A stretch of DNA of 63,454 bases from Archaeoglobaceae archaeon (GCA_025057895.1 JANXEF010000001.1:1-63454), one strand, 5' to 3'. Numbered from the stretch's first letter, positions 1-8,343 are shown. Notes: a model not told the origin generated them from the sequence alone. Made by a program: numbers and translations.

Positions 1-288
1 AGCTTCGATTCTCTTCAAAAACTCCTTCTTCTCAACAGGTGTTCTCACAACTTCATCCACAAGCTCCCAGAGTTCGTCTTCAACTTTACCTCTCGCCAAA
101 AATAGAATTGGAATGAAAATTCCAGACTTAAGTTTCTTTATCTCTTCCATTCTAAGTTTAAGCATCGCTTCATCTATGATTAGCAGATCAAAGCCTTTAG
201 AAGAGATCTCGTATTTCTCCGACAGCAATCCCTCCACAAGTTTTCTATTCGATTTAACCGCGATCTCAATTTTGATCTTGGGCTTCAT
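1..288 (-). CDS. Receiver-like sensor/signalling protein, N-terminal fragment
   Basis: This reading frame starts at an ATG at 288 and stays open to the window edge, so only about 96 N-terminal residues are visible. The alternation of a beta strand (FDLLIIDEAML, with a candidate phospho-acceptor-region Asp) and a later strand followed by a C-terminal helix (GIFIPILFLARG, then VVRTPVEKKEFLKRIE) resembles a degenerate response-regulator receiver. Archaeal histidine kinases often begin this way. Its ATG lies 4 nt after the stop codon of the KaiC-like gene, so the two are probably co-transcribed. The output domain is outside the window, so kinase versus plain receiver cannot be decided. Confidence 0.55.
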   Translation of the reverse strand, partial: MKPKIKIEIAVKSNRKLVEGLLSEKYEISSKGFDLLIIDEAMLKLRMEEIKKLKSGIFIPILFLARGKVEDELWELVDEVVRTPVEKKEFLKRIEA

Positions 289-291
289 CTT

Positions 292-960
292 TCAAGATAA
301 ATGTATTTTTATTCCTTCTTCGCCGATCTCAAATTTATGCCATCCAGGAATGAAATCACTGCCTCTCATCTTTCTCACTGAAATCTTAAAGCCTTCTTCA
401 TCTCTTTTCAGCTCAATTATGCCGTCCGCAACGTATTCCAGATCCTGATCAGGGATCTCCGAAGTCGTTTCAGATGTGAAAAGGACTGTTGCGTCTTTAG
501 AATTCAGAAACTTAAGAAAAGAAATCACTTGCCTTTTGTGGACAAAAACATTTGGAACAAGCCTTCTAAACTCTGAGATCGAATCTATAAAAACCCTTCG
601 AGGACTAATCTCTTCGATTTTTCTCGTGATCTCCTCGAAAATTCTCTCCCTCTCCACTTCCCCTGGATGGAATACGTCATACGAACTTCTATAGTATTCC
701 GCACTTGGAGTTAAATCCAAGAATTCAACACCTTCAACTTCAAGAAACAACTTTTTTGAGTTCTCTTTAATATATTCCGCCCTTTCTGTGAGAGTGATGA
801 AGAGAACTCTTTCACCTCCTTTAGCTCCTTCAATGAGAAATTGAAGCCCTAAGGTCGTTCTTCCAGTTCCACTCTCTCCTTTAATATAGTAAGCTCTGCC
901 TTTGATAAAGCCTCCCATCAAGAGCTTGTCCAAACCTTCTATGCCAGATGAGATTTTCAT
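292..960 (-). CDS. KaiC/RAD55-like RecA-superfamily ATPase with variant Walker A
   Basis: This is a single-domain RecA-fold ATPase of about 222 residues of the archaeal KaiC/GvpD/RAD55 group, which often acts in signalling with histidine kinases. It opens with the family-typical ISSGIEGLDKLLMGGF. The P-loop reads GESGTGRTT, so the usual Lys of GxxxxGK[ST] is Arg; I confirmed the AGA codon in the DNA. Walker B is RRVFIDSISEF. I chose the ATG at 960 because homologues start at this ISSG block; an ATG at 975 adds five unconserved residues. The next gene down is a receiver-like protein, which suggests a signalling pair. The Lys-to-Arg change may lower or abolish ATP hydrolysis. Confidence 0.8.
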   Translation of the reverse strand: MKISSGIEGLDKLLMGGFIKGRAYYIKGESGTGRTTLGLQFLIEGAKGGERVLFITLTERAEYIKENSKKLFLEVEGVEFLDLTPSAEYYRSSYDVFHPGEVERERIFEEITRKIEEISPRRVFIDSISEFRRLVPNVFVHKRQVISFLKFLNSKDATVLFTSETTSEIPDQDLEYVADGIIELKRDEEGFKISVRKMRGSDFIPGWHKFEIGEEGIKIHLS

Positions 961-1019
961 TAGTATTAATAGCACAAATTATCTTAAAAAGCTATCTACT
1001 CAGTATTAAAGCTCTCAGG

Positions 1020-1622
1020 CTAATTTTTCACAGACTTCTCTAATCCTAAAACCGAAGCTCCAAGAGCCCCAATGATTTGAGGCTCTTCAGGAACTAAAAC
1101 AGATACTCCAAGCTTCTCTTCAATCGCTCTTTTTACACCTAAATTCTTCGCCACACCACCAGTTAACACAACTTCTTTTCTTAGCCCCACCCTACTCACC
1201 ATAGCGACAACTCTACCCGCAATAGCATCACAGACTCCAGCGATTATATTTTCGATCCTTTCTCCAGAAGATAGATAGCTTATGACTTCCGATTCCGCAA
1301 AAACTGTGCATGTAGAGGATATTCTGACTTTATTCGTAGCTCTTAAAGCGAGATCTCCTACCTCTTCGATTTTAATTCCCAAAGCGTTTGCCATCACTTC
1401 AACAAATCTTCCATTTCCAGCAGCACATTTATCGTTCATCACGAAATCCAGAACTTTCCCATTTTCAACAGCTATTACTTTGCTATCTTGCCCACCAATG
1501 TCTATCACAGTTCCCGTTTTCGGAATCAGAAAGCTTGCTCCAACCGCATGACAGGTTATTTCTGTTATCTTTTTGTTTGCAAAACTTACCATGTTTCTAC
1601 CATGTCCAGTAGCTACAATATT
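1020..1622 (-). pseudogene. 5'-truncated BadF/HgdC-type ATPase (2-hydroxyacyl-CoA dehydratase activator)
   Basis: The protein from the ATG at 1592 matches the C-terminal three quarters of the activator ATPases of 2-hydroxyacyl-CoA dehydratases and benzoyl-CoA reductases: DIGGQDSKVI, the NDKCAAGNGRF cluster-ligand region, a second Cys in STCTVFAESE, and VVLTGGVAKN. Homologues are about 250-260 residues; here about 60 N-terminal residues, including the first phosphate loop (GxDxGS), are missing. Family sequence (IVATGHGRN) continues upstream of the ATG to about 1617, then an in-frame TGA (1623-1625) and TAG (1638-1640) follow, and the neighbouring permease gene ends at 1662. It is therefore probably a relic, though the 190-residue frame is intact. 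No dehydratase subunits are nearby. Confidence 0.7.
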
Positions 1623-1661
1623 TCAAAATTTACTGAACTATGACGCTCGTTTCAATAATCC

Positions 1662-2462
1662 TCATTCAGAGAACTGTGTTATTGTGCCTCTTTTTCTCGC
1701 TCTTTCCAGAGCCCAAAGATGGAAAATAAAAAGTGAAAAAATTGCAAAGAAGCTTAGTAGGTATCCAATCTGTAATGTATTTGGATAACTTGTTTCAAAT
1801 CCGTAGAAGCTTCTGTAATACTCGAGGAAGTGTGTGAGAGGAATAATATATGCGAGAGTTCTGATGCTTTCGGGAAGCATTGATACTGGATAATAAATTC
1901 CGCAAATTAGCATGAAAATAGCTGAAAGAGTCCAAGCGAATATCTCAGCTCTGTAGCCAAAGATGAGTAAGAGAGAACAAGTTATCATTCCTATTATTTT
2001 TGCTGATAGAAATATACCAAAAAGAAAAAGGATTAAACAGTGCAGCGGAATTAGTAGATCAATTCCAAAAAGAGTGTTGCTCGCTATGAAGAGAATTGAA
2101 AAGGCGATAAATCCTCTGAAAACCCCAAATAACCAGGAGCCAAGAAGCATGTTCCAGCTGCTTATCGGAGATACGAAAGTGTATCTCACACTTTTACTCC
2201 AAACGTCAAAGAGAAGAACATAAGCAACATCGAGCTGTGAAACCTGTAGGATGCTCAAAGTTACTGCACCTATTAAGATGAAGGCAAAATACTCATTCTT
2301 TAGGTCCAAATATGTGCTCATTAGACCAACAGAGATTAAACCTATTACTGGCCAGAAAAGCGTTTCAAATATTGTAAAAAAATTTCGCTTTGTTATTATA
2401 AAATTTCTATAAGTAAATCCAAGTGTTTTTATTATTTCACTTCGCAAGCTCGTTGAAGACAT
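1662..2462 (-). CDS. ABC-2 type transporter permease
   Basis: This integral membrane protein of about 266 residues has six or so hydrophobic segments and the ABC-2 pattern of exporters of drugs, polysaccharides or lipids. The late segment (ICGIYYPVSMLPESIRTLAYIIPLTHFLEYYR) is the typical ABC-2 signature region. It follows the ATPase gene and overlaps its end by about 26 nt, so the two form one exporter. I placed the start at the ATG (MSSTSLRSE); an upstream TTG at 2474 is possible. The substrate cannot be inferred. The gene ends 40 nt from the truncated activator remnant. Confidence 0.85.
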   Translation of the reverse strand: MSSTSLRSEIIKTLGFTYRNFIITKRNFFTIFETLFWPVIGLISVGLMSTYLDLKNEYFAFILIGAVTLSILQVSQLDVAYVLLFDVWSKSVRYTFVSPISSWNMLLGSWLFGVFRGFIAFSILFIASNTLFGIDLLIPLHCLILFLFGIFLSAKIIGMITCSLLLIFGYRAEIFAWTLSAIFMLICGIYYPVSMLPESIRTLAYIIPLTHFLEYYRSFYGFETSYPNTLQIGYLLSFFAIFSLFIFHLWALERARKRGTITQFSE

Positions 2463-3351
2463 CCTCAAGATCAACCTCTCTTACAGCTATATTCTTGATC
2501 TTAGCAAATTTTGAAACCTCTTTTGCAATCTCCCAAAGTCTTCTCTCTACACTATCAACGTAAAAATAATACTGATTTGCGTCCTTCTCTACCATGTAAA
2601 CACCTTCTATATTGAGCTTCGATTGTGGTATTTCTGAATCCACTTCAATCCTGATCTTGTCTCTCATTTTCAACATTCTTTTTAGATCATTCTTTGTCCC
2701 TTCTGCAACGATCTCTCCTCGATTGATGAATGCAATTCTTTCGCAGAGCATTTCAGCTTCACCCATGTAATGAGTTGTTAGAATAACTGTTATACCAAGA
2801 TCTCTTTGCATCGAGCTAATTTTTTCTCTGAGCCTTTTAGCAATCGGTGGATCAAGACCTTTTGTCGGTTCATCTAGAAAAACTAGCTCAGGATTATTCA
2901 CAAAAGCCCTTGCTAGGATCAACTTCTGTTTATTTCCTGTAGAAAGTTTGTTGAATTCTACGTCTCTAAACTCTTGAAGTTCAAACTCCTTTATCAGGTT
3001 CTCTACGATTCTGCGATCGTAGATTCCATAGAGCATTGCATAATATCGCAGATTTTCGTAAACTGTTAGGCTCCAGATAAGGTTTGGATTTCCACTTGCA
3101 ATGTTTATTCTCTTTCTTATCTCCTTCGAATCAATCAAATTATCTAAGTTAAGTACTTCTACTTTTCCTTTAGTCTGTCTAAGTAAGGTTGCCATTATAG
3201 AGACAAGTGTAGTCTTACCAGCCCCATTTGGACCTAAAAGACCATATATTTTTCCACGCGGAATTTTTAGATTTACATCTTTTATTGCAACTTTTTCAGA
3301 AAACAAGGAGCGGTAGATCATCCATAGATTTTCACATCTAACTGCAACCAC
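2437..3351 (-). CDS. ABC transporter ATP-binding protein
   Basis: This 304-residue nucleotide-binding subunit drives the adjacent ABC-2 permease. Visible motifs are Walker A GPNGAGKTT, a Q-loop region after it, the signature LSTGNKQKLILARA (family LSGGQ, here with T and N), Walker B LVFLDEPTKGLDP and the switch His in TTHYMGEAE. The roughly 80-residue C-terminal extension, ending EVDLEDVFNELAK, is typical of DrrA/CcmA-like exporter ATPases. The gene is 21 nt downstream of the ROK gene on the same strand, so ROK, ATPase and permease are probably one transcript. Confidence 0.92.
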   Translation of the reverse strand: MVAVRCENLWMIYRSLFSEKVAIKDVNLKIPRGKIYGLLGPNGAGKTTLVSIMATLLRQTKGKVEVLNLDNLIDSKEIRKRINIASGNPNLIWSLTVYENLRYYAMLYGIYDRRIVENLIKEFELQEFRDVEFNKLSTGNKQKLILARAFVNNPELVFLDEPTKGLDPPIAKRLREKISSMQRDLGITVILTTHYMGEAEMLCERIAFINRGEIVAEGTKNDLKRMLKMRDKIRIEVDSEIPQSKLNIEGVYMVEKDANQYYFYVDSVERRLWEIAKEVSKFAKIKNIAVREVDLEDVFNELAK

Positions 3352-3372
3352 GTCAAAGGTTGATTTTGAGAT

Positions 3373-4119
3373 TTAAAATCTCTTCCCAAGCACATCTCTA
3401 GCGAGCATCGCAGCACCTTTAGCAACAGCGAAATCGTCCCTTATAACTCTGAACTCTGGTTCGAAAACCTTTGGAACCAAATTTGAAATCTCTTTTTTGA
3501 GAATCAATTCATCAAGACGACCGCCTATTCTACCGCCGAAAGTTACAATTTCAGGATTTAGAAGCATTATAGCAGCTGCAACAGATTTACAAAAGAGTTT
3601 GAAACTCCGTGTTCCATAGATACTTCTGTCTTCTAGTCTACTTTTAGCATCTCCTATTGCCCAACCACTGAAATAGCACTCTAAATGTCCGTATCCGCCA
3701 CATTTACATTTTCTTCTTCCACCTACAAATGTATGGCCCATTTCTCCAGCAAGTCCATCTCCTTTGTATAGTTCTCCTTTGATCACGATTCCAGTTCCAA
3801 TTCCAGTTCCAATTGTTAGGGCGAGAACGTTTTTCTTCCCTGTTGTATTAGCTGAAAAGTAAGCAAAACACTTTGCATCGTTTTCTAAAATCTTTGGCTT
3901 TTCGGTTTCGATGAATGGAATTTTTTCTAGATTTGGAGCTAAAACCATTTTTCCTCTTTTAAACCAAACCGCAATACCAATTCCAACAGCTTCGTAATCA
4001 ATTTCTAATTCCCTCAAGTCGAAATCTTTAGTCTTAATTGTACCAAAGATCTTAAATTCGTTTTTATCAAGCAAAACTATGTCTGTGTTGGTTCCCCCTA
4101 TGTCTAAGCCCAAGATCAT
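3373..4119 (-). CDS. ROK-family sugar kinase
   Basis: This 248-residue protein belongs to the ROK family (glucokinase, N-acetyl hexosamine kinases and related proteins). It begins with the phosphate motif LGLDIGGTNTD and has the central LTIGTGIGTGIV block. The zinc site is of ROK type: GH at GEMGHTFV, followed by CKCGGYGHLEC. It lacks an N-terminal helix-turn-helix, so it should be an enzyme and not a ROK repressor. The sugar substrate is not evident. It is slightly short for the family (often about 300) and probably leads the operon with the ABC exporter. Its promoter lies in the 46-nt divergent gap shared with the AMMECR1 gene. Confidence 0.88.
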   Translation of the reverse strand: MILGLDIGGTNTDIVLLDKNEFKIFGTIKTKDFDLRELEIDYEAVGIGIAVWFKRGKMVLAPNLEKIPFIETEKPKILENDAKCFAYFSANTTGKKNVLALTIGTGIGTGIVIKGELYKGDGLAGEMGHTFVGGRRKCKCGGYGHLECYFSGWAIGDAKSRLEDRSIYGTRSFKLFCKSVAAAIMLLNPEIVTFGGRIGGRLDELILKKEISNLVPKVFEPEFRVIRDDFAVAKGAAMLARDVLGKRF

Positions 4120-4165
4120 GAGAAAAAGGCAACAACGTTATTAATATTGTCATCTTTTCACCTTT

Positions 4166-4765
4166 ATGAAACTAAGTATCGAGGAGGGAGAAAAAGCTGT
4201 TAAACTTGCGAGAAAAGCGATAGAAGAATACTTGGAAACCGGAAAGATCATAAAAGACAGACTTGAAGGTGTTTTTTCACATAAAAGAGGTGTATTCACA
4301 ACTTTAATCGAGCATGGAGAGCTGAGAGGTTGTATAGGATTTCCCTATCCTGTGAAAAGGCTCGATGAAGCAATAATAGAATCCGCAATTTCTGCAGCTA
4401 TAGATGATCCGAGATTTGAACCGGTGAAGAGATGGGAAATGGAAAAGATAATAGTAGAAGTCACGATTCTTACTGAACCTGAAAGAATAAATGCTAGAGC
4501 GCAGGATTTGCCAAAGTTCGTTGAAATTGGAAAACATGGCTTGATGGTTAAAAAAGGTCTCTTATCAGGGCTACTTCTACCTCAGGTTGCAGTCGAGTAT
4601 GGAATGGATGCAGAAGAATTTTTGAGTCATACATGTTTAAAAGCTGGACTTCCACCTGATTGTTGGCTCACTGGAGTAGAGATATACAGATTCGAGGGGC
4701 AGATATTTATGGAGATTGAGCCAAAAGGGGCAGTAGTTGAGCTTGACATCAAGAGCTGCCAGTAA
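4166..4765 (+). CDS. AMMECR1-domain protein
   Basis: This 199-residue protein is a full-length archaeal AMMECR1 homologue, with the invariant LRGCIGF motif and the family blocks [21 protein letters not shown] and [11 protein letters not shown]. Its biochemical role is unsettled; AMMECR1, MEMO and a radical SAM enzyme (AmrS) form the AmmeMemoRadiSam set. An AmrS-like gene does occur in this window (41513-42490), but not next to this one, and no MEMO gene is visible. A TATA-like TTATTAAT at 4138-4145 is centred about 25 nt before the ATG, suggesting a leaderless mRNA. Confidence 0.92.
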   Translation: MKLSIEEGEKAVKLARKAIEEYLETGKIIKDRLEGVFSHKRGVFTTLIEHGELRGCIGFPYPVKRLDEAIIESAISAAIDDPRFEPVKRWEMEKIIVEVTILTEPERINARAQDLPKFVEIGKHGLMVKKGLLSGLLLPQVAVEYGMDAEEFLSHTCLKAGLPPDCWLTGVEIYRFEGQIFMEIEPKGAVVELDIKSCQ

Positions 4766-4771
4766 AATAAA

Positions 4772-5056
4772 TCAGTAGGGCTCTATATCTCGAGGAATAA
4801 CTCTAAAGAGTTCAGAAATTCCTATCATGATTAGAATTGTTCCCAAAATAATTGGTGGGATTTCTGTTCAAATCGCTTATCCAGTTTCCTATGAATGTTC
4901 TCCTTACAAAAATCATTCTATTTCTAGGCTTCGTTCAGTATTAACAAGTTTAGAACGAAAGCAAGACCGAATCATCCATAGATAAACCCAAAGCTAGCAT
5001 GATAAGTTTTAAATAGTCCAATCTGTCTATCATGTTCTTTAGAGCTTCTTGGTTTT
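4772..5056 (-). pseudogene. Decayed small membrane-protein gene
   Basis: The 376-nt gap between AMMECR1 and the radical SAM gene is not empty. On the minus strand, protein-like pieces line up in shifting frames: an amphipathic start (QEALKNMIDRLDYLKLIML, from about 5052), a hydrophobic piece (FVLNLLILNEA), then RRTFIGNWISDLNRN, and after another frame change a membrane helix with a short tail, PPIILGTILIMIGISELFRV, ending at a TGA at 4772. At least two frameshifts and two stops separate them. I do not recognise the family. This reads as a small membrane-protein gene that has decayed, but chance similarity to coding sequence is possible. Confidence 0.4.
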
Positions 5057-5141
5057 TAAAATTTAAAAAGATCTCTCATTCGTGTTGGATTCCATTCATA
5101 ATTGAATAAGGAAAAGAGTAAATAGCTGACAAAATTACTCA

Positions 5142-6041
5142 CTATAGAGAAATAAAGCCAAGTCTAAACATATCGTTGCTTGTAAAAACTTCATTTCCAG
5201 ATTTTTTCAGAGCTTTAACCGTTTCTAATGTATCATCTATTAGTCTGAGCATCTCTCCTTTCTCCTCAGGAATTCTTCCATGAACTCCTTTGAAAATTGG
5301 TCCTTGCTTTGTGAAGAGATAGTTAGAAACATGATCGCAAGTGAAATAAGTTTCGACTTTTATTCCTTCGAGAAAACTTCTCAACTCTTCAAGCTGTTCT
5401 TCTGCATTGAGCAATTTGACAAGTCTTCCTATTTCTGGATTTGTTATTGTGAGATTTCTGATTCTTACAAAAGTTGGCTTAGCTTCATTTATAACTCTCG
5501 CAGTATTCTTCGCATGTTTCTCGCTCCTCTCAACCCCGCCTAAGCCTGTTATGACATAGTAAGTTGTTTCGAAGAACTTTCCAGCTTTCTTTCCAGCTTT
5601 AATCGCATCCTCAGAAGTTATGCTTTTCTGAACAAGTCTTAGAATTTCATCATCTCCACTTTCGAGTCCCATATGCAGTCTTGTAAGTCCAGCAGATTTC
5701 AAATCTCTTAGTTTTTCCTCATAAATGTTTGCAATAGTCTTAATCCTTGCATAAGCGGTGATTCTTTCTACTTCTGGTCTTTTTAGCTTTAAGTAGCGAA
5801 CAATCTCAACTATATCTTTATGAATCAGTGGATTTGAATCACCAAGAAATGCAGACTTGGATTTTGGAAAGAAGAATGGGATTTGATCTATATCTCTTAA
5901 GATATCTTCTTTTCTTCTCTGTTCAAATTTTATAGTATTGTACATTGAGCAGAACGCACATTTGTTCCAGTTACAGCCTCTAACAACTCGAATAAGGTAA
6001 CTAAAAGCTTCACTTGGTGGTCGGAATGGTGGAAGTTCCAT
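5142..6041 (-). CDS. Radical SAM protein with CX4CX2C cluster motif
   Basis: The 299-residue protein has an N-terminal radical SAM motif RGCNWNKCAFCSMY. The spacing is CX4CX2C, not the usual CX3CX2C, and is shared with an archaeal/bacterial COG1032 subgroup that also has the following SMY. Further support comes from the LGDSNPL strand and GLESGDDEIL, a typical radical SAM SAM-binding region. No B12-binding or TRAM domain is present, so the reaction is unknown. It starts 1 nt after the stop of the small upstream gene at 6043-6312 and is probably co-transcribed with it. Confidence 0.85.
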   Translation of the reverse strand: MELPPFRPPSEAFSYLIRVVRGCNWNKCAFCSMYNTIKFEQRRKEDILRDIDQIPFFFPKSKSAFLGDSNPLIHKDIVEIVRYLKLKRPEVERITAYARIKTIANIYEEKLRDLKSAGLTRLHMGLESGDDEILRLVQKSITSEDAIKAGKKAGKFFETTYYVITGLGGVERSEKHAKNTARVINEAKPTFVRIRNLTITNPEIGRLVKLLNAEEQLEELRSFLEGIKVETYFTCDHVSNYLFTKQGPIFKGVHGRIPEEKGEMLRLIDDTLETVKALKKSGNEVFTSNDMFRLGFISL

Positions 6042-6042
6042 A

Positions 6043-6312
6043 CTATCTCCTCAGGCTGAAACGTCGGAACTTTAGATTTGCTAGTGCTTTTAGCCACATT
6101 TCTGCTTCATAGCTAACTTTTTCACTTAGTTTTGCGGAGCTTTTATCGACGAATCCATGGAATTCATTGAGAACGTAGAATTCTATCCTATCTCTCTTTA
6201 TCACAATCTTAACGGGATCATCGTATATTACGAGGTTCTCACCTTCGTTTTCGAGAATTCTGCTCAAGCTATCGAAGGAGGTAAAGATCTTTGTTGCGTA
6301 ACTCGTGAGCAT
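6043..6312 (-). CDS. Hypothetical protein, 89 residues
   Basis: I do not recognise this small soluble protein. It is predicted mainly alpha/beta, with a charged C-terminus (FRRFSLRR), no Cys, no signal peptide and no membrane segment. Its stop codon lies 1 nt before the ATG of the radical SAM gene, so it may be a dedicated partner, substrate or regulator of that enzyme. The tight coupling and normal codon use argue that it is real. Confidence 0.6.
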   Translation of the reverse strand: MLTSYATKIFTSFDSLSRILENEGENLVIYDDPVKIVIKRDRIEFYVLNEFHGFVDKSSAKLSEKVSYEAEMWLKALANLKFRRFSLRR

Positions 6313-6401
6313 GATCGGAGTAGATCATAATCTAAAAAAACTTTCTCTCAAATTGCTATCCACTTTCGAAATCTGAATTTATCGCAATTTTTCTATCCTA
6401 T

Positions 6402-6857
6402 ATGATGGATGTTAAAAGCATGCAAAAATTTTTGTCTAAAAAACTATCTTTAAAAGTGGTCGAACTGAGGTGGCAGGACTTCGAAGTTGAAGTTAAAAGG
6501 ATTTGTGAAGAACACAATTTTTTGACTTTTTTCAGACACTTTTTTAAAGATGAGTTAGGAAAAGCTGAAATAGATGTTGTAGCAGAGAGAGGAAATATTC
6601 TTCTTTGTATAGATGCTAAACTTTACTCCAGAAATCGTTATAGGGTTTCACAGATTAAAAGAGAAGCAAAAAAACATTCTGAGCGCTGTAAAAGGTTTTC
6701 GAGGATTAAAGGTAAAAGAGCTGTTCCGGTGATCATAACTTCAATAGATGATTCGATTTACTATTACGAGGGTTGCATAATAGTTCCATATCACTCCTTT
6801 AATTATTTCTTGAGCGAAGTATACTATTATCTCACAGAATTTGGCTACCTTTTATGA
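6402..6857 (+). CDS. PD-(D/E)XK-fold nuclease-like protein
   Basis: The 151-residue protein carries a restriction-endonuclease-like core: AEIDVVAERGNILLCIDAK, in which the Asp of EIDVV and the D-A-K of CIDAK fit the PD-(D/E)XK catalytic pattern, preceded by an N-terminal helix. The C-terminal part (AVPVIITSIDDS, EGCIIVPYHSF) fits the following strands. Archaeal members of this kind can act in repair, Holliday-junction cleavage or restriction, and the sequence does not decide. Two adjacent ATGs (6402 and 6405) are possible starts. It lies tail to tail with a second nuclease-like gene 32 nt away. Confidence 0.7.
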   Translation: MMDVKSMQKFLSKKLSLKVVELRWQDFEVEVKRICEEHNFLTFFRHFFKDELGKAEIDVVAERGNILLCIDAKLYSRNRYRVSQIKREAKKHSERCKRFSRIKGKRAVPVIITSIDDSIYYYEGCIIVPYHSFNYFLSEVYYYLTEFGYLL

Positions 6858-6889
6858 TACAATTTTAAAAATTTTGATATCTAATGAAA

Positions 6890-7720
6890 TCATTTAACCA
6901 CAATTTCAGCTTCTTTGGCAATTTCTATTCCTCTTCTTCCAAAAATCTCTATAATTTTCTCTTCATTCTTAATGATATCATTGCAGAACGCAAAACCACT
7001 TTTTAGCAATTCTTCGATTTCAAAATTGTTTAATTTTAGTATGGTTATAGGATAAAGCCTTTTGTTTTCAAGCAGAAACTCTATTCCTTCTCCTTCTGGA
7101 TAACGCCATCCTGTTAATTTTATCCCTCTGCACTCCGCAAACCTTATTGCTTCGCTTGAGAACTTTGTGTTAGTAAAAATCCATGCTTCGTAAAACTCGT
7201 TTGCTTCCAGTATGTCCAAAAATCGCGCATAAGAGTAGAGAATCTCCTTTATTCCTGTGTAGCTTGGAGTATTGTGAAACTTACATTCTACGATGAATTT
7301 TTTCTCTTTTTCAGCTATTATATCGATTTCGTGAACAACACATTTTCCTCTAATCAATTCGTTGAGTCTCGTTCTATAACCATATTCCTTAAGCAGAGCG
7401 GAAACGAATTTCTCAAATCTGTACCCTTCTGGACCCAGACGGAGGAGTGAAGACTTCAACGAGTATTTCATATATACTTTCTTTGATAACTTTTCGATCT
7501 CTTCAAGTACGATTTTTAAGATCTCTTCAGTAGAAATACCATCGTATATTCTTTTTTCCACGATCTCTACAATTTTTTGAGCTTTATCATCGCTAAGACC
7601 AGCTCTTTTAGCACTTTTTATTATTTTTTCTCTGTTGAACTCCTCAAACCTTCCATCTCTCTTCATCACCTTCATCTCTGTAATTTCATTACAGATCAGA
7701 TTTAAACTTTCACCTTGCAT
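6890..7720 (-). CDS. ATP-cone domain fused to Mrr-like PD-(D/E)XK nuclease domain
   Basis: Residues about 15-100 match the ATP-cone, the nucleotide-sensing domain of ribonucleotide reductases and NrdR: VMKRDGRFEEFNREKIIKS and an EIVEKRIYDGISTEEI helix. Residues about 105-230 form an Mrr-type restriction endonuclease fold: GYRFEKFVSALLKEYGY, then HEIDIIAEKEKKFIVECKFH, giving the catalytic Asp and the E-C-K triad. The C-terminal about 45 residues are unassigned. The fusion suggests a nuclease gated by ATP/dATP level, which is an inference. Archaeal proteins of this architecture occur but I know of no defined role. An alternative start at Met-16 or Met-19 would begin at the ATP-cone itself. Confidence 0.78.
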   Translation of the reverse strand: MQGESLNLICNEITEMKVMKRDGRFEEFNREKIIKSAKRAGLSDDKAQKIVEIVEKRIYDGISTEEILKIVLEEIEKLSKKVYMKYSLKSSLLRLGPEGYRFEKFVSALLKEYGYRTRLNELIRGKCVVHEIDIIAEKEKKFIVECKFHNTPSYTGIKEILYSYARFLDILEANEFYEAWIFTNTKFSSEAIRFAECRGIKLTGWRYPEGEGIEFLLENKRLYPITILKLNNFEIEELLKSGFAFCNDIIKNEEKIIEIFGRRGIEIAKEAEIVVK

Positions 7721-7828
7721 AAAAGGATTTTAGAAATTTTCTATTTAAATATGATTCATGAAAAATTTCAATAATTTCGAATTTTCAAAAAAACCAAAAA
7801 TTTTAAATATCATCAAAAGAGCGAAGTT

Positions 7829-8233
7829 ATGCACGAATGGACGATTGCGATGTCAGTAATTAGCAGTGTCGAGAAGTGGTCTATAGAGAAGAACATGAAT
7901 GTGAAGAGAATTTATCTTTCAATCCCTTCTTTCTCGATGCTCGAAGTTGAAATTCTACTGGATGCTTTTAACAAGCTTAAGAAAGAATCAAAGATTTGTG
8001 ATGCTGAGTTGGAGGTACGAGTAAGGGATCAAAAGTTCGGTTGTAGAAACTGTAAAAATATATTCACGATTGATGACATAAAACCACAGCTCGATCCTAT
8101 AATGAAAGATCACGATGATTATGAGCTTCACGAACTTTCAAGTCTTCTAACAACATTTGTAAAATGTCCAAAATGTGAATCTCGTGACTTCGAAGTAGAT
8201 GCATCGATAAGAGTGGAAGGGTTAGAAGTATGA
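7829..8233 (+). CDS. hypA: HypA, hydrogenase nickel insertion protein
   Basis: This 134-residue protein fits HypA, which delivers nickel to [NiFe]-hydrogenase. The N-terminal nickel-binding residues Met-His-Glu are present (MHEWT, where MHEL/MHEM is usual). The zinc site is two Cys pairs, CRNC and CPKC, separated by an archaeal-type linker of about 70 residues. No hypB or hydrogenase gene is adjacent. The start is fixed because His-2 is functional. Confidence 0.88.
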   Translation: MHEWTIAMSVISSVEKWSIEKNMNVKRIYLSIPSFSMLEVEILLDAFNKLKKESKICDAELEVRVRDQKFGCRNCKNIFTIDDIKPQLDPIMKDHDDYELHELSSLLTTFVKCPKCESRDFEVDASIRVEGLEV

Positions 8234-8343
8234 AAAATGCTAAAGTTGCTCTAATGTTGAAAAATCCATCATTTATTCAGATCTGCAGTTTTTGATGCAG
8301 ATAAAAGGCTTTTGAAATCGTAGAGAATTTGACAACGAAACTC

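Noticed and set aside
292-694. Plus-strand ORFs opposite the KaiC-like gene and many similar frames elsewhere
   Set aside because: They lie antisense to clear protein families and have no family features; they are shadows of the real genes.
4166-4765. Complete AmmeMemoRadiSam operon
   Set aside because: AMMECR1 and AmrS are about 37 kb apart and no MEMO gene was recognised; only the two parts are reported.
8230-8297. Short ORF overlapping the hypA stop, as a start of hypB or a peptide
   Set aside because: Only about 21 codons, no GTPase motif, and followed by a stop before the tRNA promoter.
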